DNA of 11,522 nt from Acidobacteriota bacterium. GTDB lineage: Bacteria; Acidobacteriota; Terriglobia; UBA7540. Position numbers and translations under genes: made by a program. This document shows, piece by piece, positions 6,896 to 11,522 of the stretch (positions are counted from its first letter, which is position 1; the number at the start of each line of letters is the position of its first letter). The notes under the pieces were generated by a model. It worked only from the letters and a program-made list of their open reading frames with translations, was not told the origin of the DNA and did not search any database. Where the stretch lies: NCBI GenBank assembly GCA_021784615.1, contig JAJYHU010000061.1:1-11522 (forward strand). The letters run 5' to 3'.

Positions 6896-7300
6896 ATGGG
6901 CAGAAAGTATAACCAGAAGGGCTACATGGACTCCGACCGCGAGGAGCGCGAACGGCGCCCCAAAGAAAGGCGGGAAACGTTCGGACCCCGGACGCTCAAC
7001 ATGCCGGGGCAGCGGACCGTGTGGCGCTGCGCGTCGTGCGCGGCGATTCTGCCGGCAGGCGCCGACCCGCAAGGGAAGTGCCCGCAATGCGGCATCGAAC
7101 TCCACAGTTGCAAGCAGTGCTCGTTTTTTGACACGGCGAGCCGCTTCGAATGCACCCGGCCCATCACCGCGCGGATCCCCAAAAAGGACGCGCGGAACGA
7201 GTGTTCGTTCTTTGCTCCCCGAACCACCATCGAACGCCAGACTTCGTCCACAAAACCGCTCGATGCCCGGGCGGCGTTTGAAAATCTCTTCAAAAAATAG
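6896..7300 (+). CDS. Conserved zinc-ribbon protein with eight cysteines
   Basis: 134 residues from the ATG at 6896, which has the purine-rich GAGAGAGG just upstream and starts MGRKYNQKGY, the N-terminus I recall for this conserved acidobacterial family. A GTG at 6818 would add 26 basic residues (RKKKKERGSV) and has its own AGGGAA, so it cannot be excluded. The first ~35 residues are highly charged and probably disordered. C45-AS-C48 and C62-PQ-C65 make a standard zinc ribbon. C72-KQ-C75, C86 and C103 form a second four-Cys set in HSCKQCSFFDT, FECTRPI and NECSFF, likely a second metal site. The C-terminus ends DARAAFENLFKK. It has no signal peptide, so it is probably cytoplasmic. Function is unknown; nucleic-acid or protein binding is only a guess from the ribbon fold. 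Confidence 0.82.
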   Translation: MGRKYNQKGYMDSDREERERRPKERRETFGPRTLNMPGQRTVWRCASCAAILPAGADPQGKCPQCGIELHSCKQCSFFDTASRFECTRPITARIPKKDARNECSFFAPRTTIERQTSSTKPLDARAAFENLFKK

Positions 7301-7825
7301 CCGCCGGCATTTCTTGAGCCCTTCCATCCCCCGCGCTCGATAGAAAAAATCTATTTCCTGCATTCAAACTTTCTACTTCCCTAAGCTAGAGAGATGTTGA
7401 CATAAAGGTCTCGACGGGGTGTTCCGGCGTCAACGGATAAAGGCCAAACAAAAAGGAGGCGGCTCGGACGATGAATCCACAGGAAAGCTGGCATCCCAGG
7501 AGTTGGCCCCGGAAGAGCAACTCTGCTCTGCGAAAGACAAATTCGCAATCCCTTGCTGAAACAAACGCGCCGGCGCTCGATACCGGACGTCTTCTCCCCA
7601 AAAGCGCGGGCTAAACTAACAAGTACGTCCCTTCTTTTCCTGATGGTGCCCGCAGCGCGGGTGTCCGGCGCGCCTCCCGGGGCGGCTGGAAGCAGATACG
7701 GCTCCTTGGCCGGCTGATAGTCCAATTGCCCTTTGCAAGCATAAACCTCCACGGCCTGGCTAAGGGCGTCCTGGGTTCCCTGCACTTCGAGCAAATCAGG
7801 GGCGGGAACAGCCGGGAGAGAGGCA
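7301..7825. other. 525-base gap before the pseudo-receiver gene
   Basis: The gap contains a GTTGAC/GTCAAC inverted repeat (7396-7401 and 7429-7434), the small ORF at 7471-7614, and on the minus strand (~7830 to 7620) a coding-like reading frame without a usable start. A perfect TTGACA at 7397-7402 has no matching -10 at normal spacing. The first ~90 bases hold nothing I can name. Confidence 0.5.
7471..7614 (+). CDS. Possible 47-residue small protein
   Basis: An ATG at 7471 follows the strong ribosome-binding sequence AAAAAGGAGG, with 11 bases between GGAGG (7455-7459) and the ATG, slightly long. The ORF ends with TAA at 7612. The product starts MNPQESWHPRSW and is hydrophilic, rich in Ser, Asn, Arg and Pro, with no signal peptide, membrane segment or known domain. 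No homologue is recognised. The Shine-Dalgarno is the main support; a chance ORF is possible. Confidence 0.3.
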   Translation: MNPQESWHPRSWPRKSNSALRKTNSQSLAETNAPALDTGRLLPKSAG

Positions 7826-8245
7826 ATGAAAATGAGTACGATCGGCGATAAAATAATGACAGGAAAGAAGAGGAGCGCGAAGATCTTGCTGGTGATTGAC
7901 GAGGCGAAAAATCTGGGCCATTACAGGAAGTTCTTGCAGGAGCAAGGACACGAAGTGTTTGCTTGCCGGTCGTACAAGCGCGGACTCGAGCTGTTAGGCC
8001 GGGAGACTTTCGATCTGGTGGCCGTCAGCCAGGGTGGCGCGGCTTTTGAAGGGAAAGAAGTTCTCATGCGGGCGCTGGAAGCGAATCGGAAGACACCCGT
8101 GCTGGTGCTGACGCGCGCTCCAGATATGGCAAATCACCTGGAGGCGATGCAATTAGGAGCAGTCGAATATCTGGAGATGCCTATTCCTCCTGTCGAGCTT
8201 TTGCGGGCCTTAAGAACCCACGTTCACTACAACCCGGCGGCATGA
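7826..8245 (+). CDS. Degenerate response-regulator receiver domain (pseudo-receiver)
   Basis: 139 residues, a single receiver fold without an output domain. KILLVIDE (19-26) is beta-1 with the acidic pair D25-E26, FDLVAVS (62-68) is beta-3, PVLVLT (91-96) is beta-4 with conserved T96, and GAVEYLEMP (111-119) is beta-5. The phosphoacceptor Asp at the end of beta-3 is Ser68, and the invariant Lys before Pro is Met118, so normal phosphorylation and signalling are not expected. It may act as a phosphorylation-independent protein-interaction module. The GGGAGAGAGG sequence just upstream supports ATG 7826 or the ATG two codons later; the MTGKKRS start at 7856 lacks a Shine-Dalgarno. It lies 56 bases before the hibernation-factor gene, probably co-transcribed. 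Confidence 0.8.
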   Translation: MKMSTIGDKIMTGKKRSAKILLVIDEAKNLGHYRKFLQEQGHEVFACRSYKRGLELLGRETFDLVAVSQGGAAFEGKEVLMRALEANRKTPVLVLTRAPDMANHLEAMQLGAVEYLEMPIPPVELLRALRTHVHYNPAA

Positions 8246-8301
8246 GGCGCGGACTCGCGGTGTTTGCTTAAAGGCGTCTCCCATCTCGCAAGGAGGGAAC
8301 C

Positions 8302-8700
8302 ATGGAACTGGAACTTCACGTTCGCGGCACTCGTTTTGCGCAAACTCTGCGGCGCTATGCCGAACGCCGTTTTCGTTTTGCTCTTCGACGCTTCACCCAA
8401 CACGTGAAGCGATTGCGGATTGACGTGGAGGACCTGAACGGACCGCGCGGGGGAGTCGACAAGCAGTGCCGAATTCTGGCGGATGTCGCCCCCTCGGGAA
8501 GGCTGGTGCTCGCAGAAAAGGATGCTCACCTTTATGCGGCGATGGACCGGGCGGCCGACCGATTAAAGCGTTCAGTTTGCCGGGATATCCAGCGGCGCCA
8601 CGCCCGCAGAGCCGGCAAAGTGCATGCCGGCTCAATTCGACGCCCCGGAACCGTGAAGTCAGCCCATGCTAAGACTTCCCTGCCCGGCATAGCGCCGTGA
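8302..8700 (+). CDS. HPF/RaiA-family ribosome hibernation factor, short form
   Basis: 132 residues; the ATG follows a perfect AAGGAGG by about 5 bases. The beta-alpha-beta-beta-beta-alpha pattern of the sigma54-modulation/S30EA family is visible: ELELHVRGT (2-10), a basic helix (QTLRRYAERRFRFALRRF), VKRLRIDVEDLNGPRGGVDK (35-54), CRILADV, LVLAEKDAHLYAAMDRAADR (68-87) and a basic helix RLKRSVCRDIQRRH. Members bind the decoding centre of the 30S subunit and silence ribosomes in stationary phase or stress. It lacks the C-terminal dimerisation domain of long HPF, and the last ~30 residues (SIRRPGTVKSAHAKTS) look unstructured and basic. It may share a transcript with the pseudo-receiver upstream. 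Symbol left blank because HPF and RaiA cannot be separated by eye. Confidence 0.82.
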   Translation: MELELHVRGTRFAQTLRRYAERRFRFALRRFTQHVKRLRIDVEDLNGPRGGVDKQCRILADVAPSGRLVLAEKDAHLYAAMDRAADRLKRSVCRDIQRRHARRAGKVHAGSIRRPGTVKSAHAKTSLPGIAP

Positions 8701-8758
8701 TTGCCATTCTCGCCGCGCCCCAAAGGCCGCTTTAGAGTGCCGGACGCTTCCGCGCCCA

Positions 8759-8787
8759 ATGCCTCATGCTGTTCCCTCGCGAGGCAT
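8759..8787. repeat. Inverted repeats between hibernation factor and epimerase genes
   Basis: ATGCCTC (8759-8765) and GAGGCAT (8781-8787) are perfect 7-base arms around 15 bases. The right arm overlaps a perfect 10-base palindrome CCTCGCGAGG (8775-8784). No T-run follows, so a Rho-independent terminator is unlikely; an operator or mRNA end structure is possible. Confidence 0.3.
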
Positions 8788-8824
8788 GCCGGATGGAACG
8801 GTGTTCCCCTTACAACCGTAGTGG

Positions 8825-8880
8825 AAGTGTGTTACGCTAAACACTTGGTGGTTGGAAAGAAGCATTTTCCCATAAGTGTT
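8825..8880 (+). promoter_or_regulatory. Three-arm competing hairpin leader before the epimerase gene
   Basis: Arm 1 AAGTGT plus TTA (8825-8830, 8832-8834) can pair with arm 2 TAAACACTT (8838-8846) around a CGC loop with one bulged G. Arm 2 (AACACTT, 8840-8846) can instead pair with arm 3 AAGTGTT (8874-8880), which lies 5 bases before the ATG, where a Shine-Dalgarno would normally be. The two pairings exclude each other. An extended -10-like TGTTACGCT (8830-8838) overlaps the arms, so a transcript starting there would lack arm 1. Regulation is inferred only. Confidence 0.35.
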
Positions 8881-8885
8881 CATCT

Positions 8886-9584
8886 ATGGCCCAGATCGCG
8901 CCTTCTATTCTTGCCGCAGACTTCATGCGTCTCGGGAAGGCAGTCCAGGAAGCTAAATCATTGGGGGCGTCGATCATTCACATTAATGTTGTGGACGGGC
9001 ATTTCAGACCGGAGATTTCGGTGGGCCAGCCTGTGGTTCGGAGCATCCGGCAGGCAACCGACCTGGAACTGGACGTGCACCTAATGGTCGAGCGGCCGGA
9101 GCGATATCTCGCTGATTTCGCTCGCGCAGGCGCCAACCGGGTGGCACTTCACGCCGAGTCCACGCCGGATGTTTACGGGGCGGCGAGGCAGGCGAAAGAC
9201 CAAGGCGTCAAGGTGGGCTTGGCCCTCAGCCCCGGCGCTCGTTTGGAAAGCGGCTTCCCGCTCCTCAAAGAGCTGGACTATTTGCTGATCATGAGCGCTG
9301 CCGACGACGGTGGCAAAGAGGAGTTCATCCATGACACCGTCAGCAAGGTGCGGGCCGCAACCAAAGAGCGTGAGAAACTAGGGGTTCATTTCGCAATCGA
9401 AGTTGAGGGCGGGATTGGTCCTGAGCAGGCGGAAGAATTAGCGCTTGCCGGCGCGGACATCCTGGTGGTCGGCTCGGCGCTCTTCGGCAAAAATGACCGC
9501 CGGGCGGCCATGCGGGAATTGGTGAGCAGGGCGAATCAGGATTTTTCCGCCCACAGGCAGGGGACGCAGCCTCGGGCTGAGTAA
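8886..9584 (+). CDS. Ribulose-phosphate 3-epimerase homologue with altered active site
   Basis: 232 residues, the usual family length. The (beta/alpha)8 landmarks are clear: APSILAADF (5-13), IIHINVVDGHFRPE (30-43), LDVHLMVE (62-69), LALSP (112-116), IEVEGGI (171-177) and ADILVVGSALFG (190-201). Active Rpe interconverts ribulose 5-phosphate and xylulose 5-phosphate using a divalent metal held by His-Asp-His-Asp, the two Asp being acid and base. Here H32 and H65 are kept, but the Asp of HxDxMDG is N34 and the Asp of EVDGG is E174. The phosphate/loop segment normally MSVNPGFGGQ reads MSAADDGGKE. It may therefore be inactive or altered in chemistry. No good Shine-Dalgarno precedes the ATG. The BamD gene follows after 57 bases. 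I withhold the symbol rpe for this reason. Confidence 0.85.
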   Translation: MAQIAPSILAADFMRLGKAVQEAKSLGASIIHINVVDGHFRPEISVGQPVVRSIRQATDLELDVHLMVERPERYLADFARAGANRVALHAESTPDVYGAARQAKDQGVKVGLALSPGARLESGFPLLKELDYLLIMSAADDGGKEEFIHDTVSKVRAATKEREKLGVHFAIEVEGGIGPEQAEELALAGADILVVGSALFGKNDRRAAMRELVSRANQDFSAHRQGTQPRAE

Positions 9585-9641
9585 GATCGCAAAACCAGGG
9601 CTCGTTCCGTCCGGGAACAACGACTAAGGACGGCAAGACGG

Positions 9642-10958
9642 ATGGATCACAGCAATGAGACCCCCCAGGATAAGATGGGAAATCGGCCTTTGTGTAAAGC
9701 AGGAAACATAGAGTCGTTTGCGCGCAGGCCCCTGCGCTTTGCGGGATCGGGATCCCGGCTTGCCGCCATCGTCCTTCTAGCCTTCGCGATAACGGCGCTC
9801 CCTTCCTGCGTATTGCTTAAGCAACAAGTCGGCCAGAACAACCTGCTGCCTTCCGGACAGCAGCCCGATAAGATTCTCTACGAGAGATCGGTCGCGGAGA
9901 TCGATCACGGCCGTTATGACGTTGGGCGGCTGACGCTGCAAACCCTTCTCAACACCTACCCGGACAGCGAATTCCTGGCCAAGGCCAAGCTGGCGATTGC
10001 GAACTCCTATTTCCGGCAGGGAGGGGTTGCGGGCCTGACGGAATCCGAATCCGAGTACAAGGATTTTATCACCTTCTTTCCCACGGCTCCGGAAGCGCCG
10101 ATGGCCCAGTTTCGCGTGGGCATGGCCCACTTTCGCATGATGGGGAAACCGGACCGCGACCTGACGGAGGCGCGCCTGGCGGAGGCGGAATTCAAGGAAT
10201 TCCTCCTGAAATATTCCGACAGCCCGCTGATGCCTCGCGTCAAGGCGCGGCTGCGTGAAGTGCAGGAGGTGCTGGCAGAAGGGGAATTCAACATTGCGCA
10301 GTTTTATTTCGAAAAGCATGCTGATCCCGCGGCCAAGTCGCGTCTTGAGGAAATCGTCAACCGTTATCCCAATTTCAGCATGGCTGACCGCGCCTGCTGG
10401 TACCTGGCCAAAACTTACCAGCGCTTGAAGAAGCCCCAGTCGGCGATCCCGTTATACGACCGCATCCTCACGGACTACCCTTTGAGCTCCCTCGCGACTG
10501 ACGCCAAACAGCAGCTTGCCGACCTGCGCCAGCCCATTCCGCAACCCACCCTGGCGACACTCGCCCGGGCGCACGCGGATGCGGTGCAGGAAGTTCAACC
10601 CACCCTGTTCCACAAAATTATGGGCGCCTTCTCAAGCGCTCCGAATCTTCAGGCGACCCGGCACGGCCCGGTCATTTTGGGCCATGAAACACCTGTTGTG
10701 GAAATGGCCGGGAATCCGGGAGCAGGCGTGACTTCAGGCAACGCGATCGCGGTACAGCCGGTTGGCGAGTCCAACCTGAAAAACGGAAAGGCCGCCGATC
10801 CAACGCAGGCCAACACCGACACAACCGGGAAGAACGGCGGGGCGGATGCCAAGGAAAAGTTAAAATCTGATTCGAACTCGAAAACCGAGGCCGCCGTTGA
10901 TCAGAAAAAGAAAAAGGGACCCTTTCACCTTCTAAAGAAAGTTGTTAAGCCGTTTTAA
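9642..10958 (+). CDS. bamD: BamD-like TPR outer-membrane lipoprotein with long C-terminal tail
   Basis: 438 residues. A hydrophobic segment (LAAIVLLAFAITA) ends in a lipobox-like LPSC with C56 as the lipidated residue. The 40-residue region before it is long for a signal peptide, so ATG 9675 (after AGGATAAG) may be the true start. Residues ~75-300 carry TPR-like helical repeats: YERSVAEIDHGRYDVGRLTL, LLNTYPDSEFLAKAKLAIAN, EYKDFITFFPTAP, FKEFLLKYSDSPL, EEIVNRYPNFSMADRACWYL and YDRILTDYPLSSLATDA. This is the BamD/YfiO pattern; BamD is an essential partner of BamA in outer-membrane beta-barrel assembly. The core is followed by ~140 residues rich in Gly, Asn, Lys and Thr, ending in a Lys-rich KKKKGPFHLLKKVV, far beyond the ~245 residues of E. 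coli BamD. A generic TPR (CpoB-like) lipoprotein is the alternative. Confidence 0.8.
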   Translation: MDHSNETPQDKMGNRPLCKAGNIESFARRPLRFAGSGSRLAAIVLLAFAITALPSCVLLKQQVGQNNLLPSGQQPDKILYERSVAEIDHGRYDVGRLTLQTLLNTYPDSEFLAKAKLAIANSYFRQGGVAGLTESESEYKDFITFFPTAPEAPMAQFRVGMAHFRMMGKPDRDLTEARLAEAEFKEFLLKYSDSPLMPRVKARLREVQEVLAEGEFNIAQFYFEKHADPAAKSRLEEIVNRYPNFSMADRACWYLAKTYQRLKKPQSAIPLYDRILTDYPLSSLATDAKQQLADLRQPIPQPTLATLARAHADAVQEVQPTLFHKIMGAFSSAPNLQATRHGPVILGHETPVVEMAGNPGAGVTSGNAIAVQPVGESNLKNGKAADPTQANTDTTGKNGGADAKEKLKSDSNSKTEAAVDQKKKKGPFHLLKKVVKPF

Positions 10959-11093
10959 TATTTCTTCCAAGCCCGCCCTGACTTTTGCCTCTTCCGTTTC
11001 GGCCAAAACGACGATCTCTAAATGGGGCGCACCGGTTGGAAGTAGCCCAAACAACAATGACGAGCGCCGGAAAGCTCTTGATGGATTCCAAAC

Positions 11094-11522
11094 GTGACGC
11101 AAACTATTCTGGTTGCTGATGACAGCCCCACGATGCAGCGCCTGGCAAACAGCCTGTTGACGGCCGAAGGCTTGGAGGTGGTGACCGTTTCAAACGGCGT
11201 CGCCGCCATCAAGAAGCTGCCGACCGCGAGACCCGACTTAATCCTGGCTGACGTCGCAATGCCGGGCAAAGACGGTTATGAAGTTTGTGAGTTTGTAAAA
11301 AATTCCGCGGAGATTCGCCACATCCCCGTTCTGCTGATTTTCAGCGATCTGGAACCTTACCAGGCAGACCGCGGGGAACGCGTCCACGCTGACGGCTCGG
11401 TCAAAAAACCATTCAATCAGGACGACCTGATCGCCACGGTGACAAAATTCCTCGCACAAACTGCACAGGCCCATTCCCCCGCTTCGCCCTCCGCAACAGC
11501 TTCCGCCGATTTTGGGCCGGAT
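11094..11522 (+). CDS. Response-regulator receiver protein, C-terminus cut by window edge
   Basis: 143 codons are visible from a GTG at 11094; an in-frame stop at 11079 leaves no better start. The ATG at 11081 is in another frame that stops soon. The receiver is canonical: D9-D10 in TILVADDSP, phosphoacceptor D53 in LILADVAMPGKDGYEV, S84 and K105 in KKPF. From ~120 a Pro/Ala/Ser-rich linker (AQTAQAHSPASPSATAS) begins, so a further domain or extended tail lies beyond the edge. It lies 135 bases after the BamD-like gene on the same strand. Unlike the receiver at 7826-8245, all phosphorylation residues are present. The output function cannot be seen. Confidence 0.9.
   Translation, partial: MTQTILVADDSPTMQRLANSLLTAEGLEVVTVSNGVAAIKKLPTARPDLILADVAMPGKDGYEVCEFVKNSAEIRHIPVLLIFSDLEPYQADRGERVHADGSVKKPFNQDDLIATVTKFLAQTAQAHSPASPSATASADFGPD

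Noticed and set aside
7397..7402. Perfect TTGACA as a -35 box
   Set aside because: No acceptable -10 hexamer lies 16-18 bases downstream.
7381..7794. Minus-strand frame starting with TTG at 7794 as a complete gene
   Set aside because: The TTG has no Shine-Dalgarno and falls inside the coding-like segment, and the C-terminal half looks random; kept only as a possible remnant.

Overview
The window looks like chromosomal DNA of an Acidobacteriota member. This is inference from gene content: a GC-rich Gram-negative genome with a BamD-type lipoprotein, a Tat-exported glycoside-hydrolase-like protein, a secreted protein with the recurrent WGDYSSMSVDP signature, and a MGRKYNQKGY-type zinc-ribbon protein. 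All of these resemble proteins I associate with that phylum. No rRNA, tRNA, CRISPR array, transposase, phage gene or origin was seen.

Left part, minus strand (1-3470): a truncated B12-binding/radical SAM protein runs off the left edge. It is preceded on the same strand by a roughly 744-residue Tat-exported glycoside-hydrolase-like protein. The 3465-3836 region is a divergent promoter region. It holds one sigma70-like promoter for each direction and a GC-rich REP-like palindrome. Rightwards it drives a 557-residue secreted protein.

Middle, plus strand (5511-8700): a 505-base gap ends in a perfect FNR/CRP-type site (TTGAT-N4-ATCAA) before a small periplasmic c-type cytochrome. After another roughly 530-base gap comes an eight-cysteine zinc-ribbon protein. 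A third gap holds a possible 47-codon ORF. Then come a degenerate response-regulator receiver without its phosphoacceptor Asp, and a short HPF/RaiA-type ribosome hibernation factor 56 bases behind it.

Right part, plus strand (8886-11522): a ribulose-phosphate 3-epimerase homologue in which both catalytic/metal-binding Asp positions are changed (to Asn and Glu), a BamD-like TPR lipoprotein with a long hydrophilic tail, and a canonical receiver-domain protein cut by the right edge.

The observations most worth following are the altered epimerase and its competing 5' stem arms, the FNR-type box before the cytochrome, the pseudo-receiver/HPF pair, and the radical SAM gene, whose missing C-terminus would show whether it belongs to the CUAEP/CCAEP-tail (sometimes selenoprotein) group.
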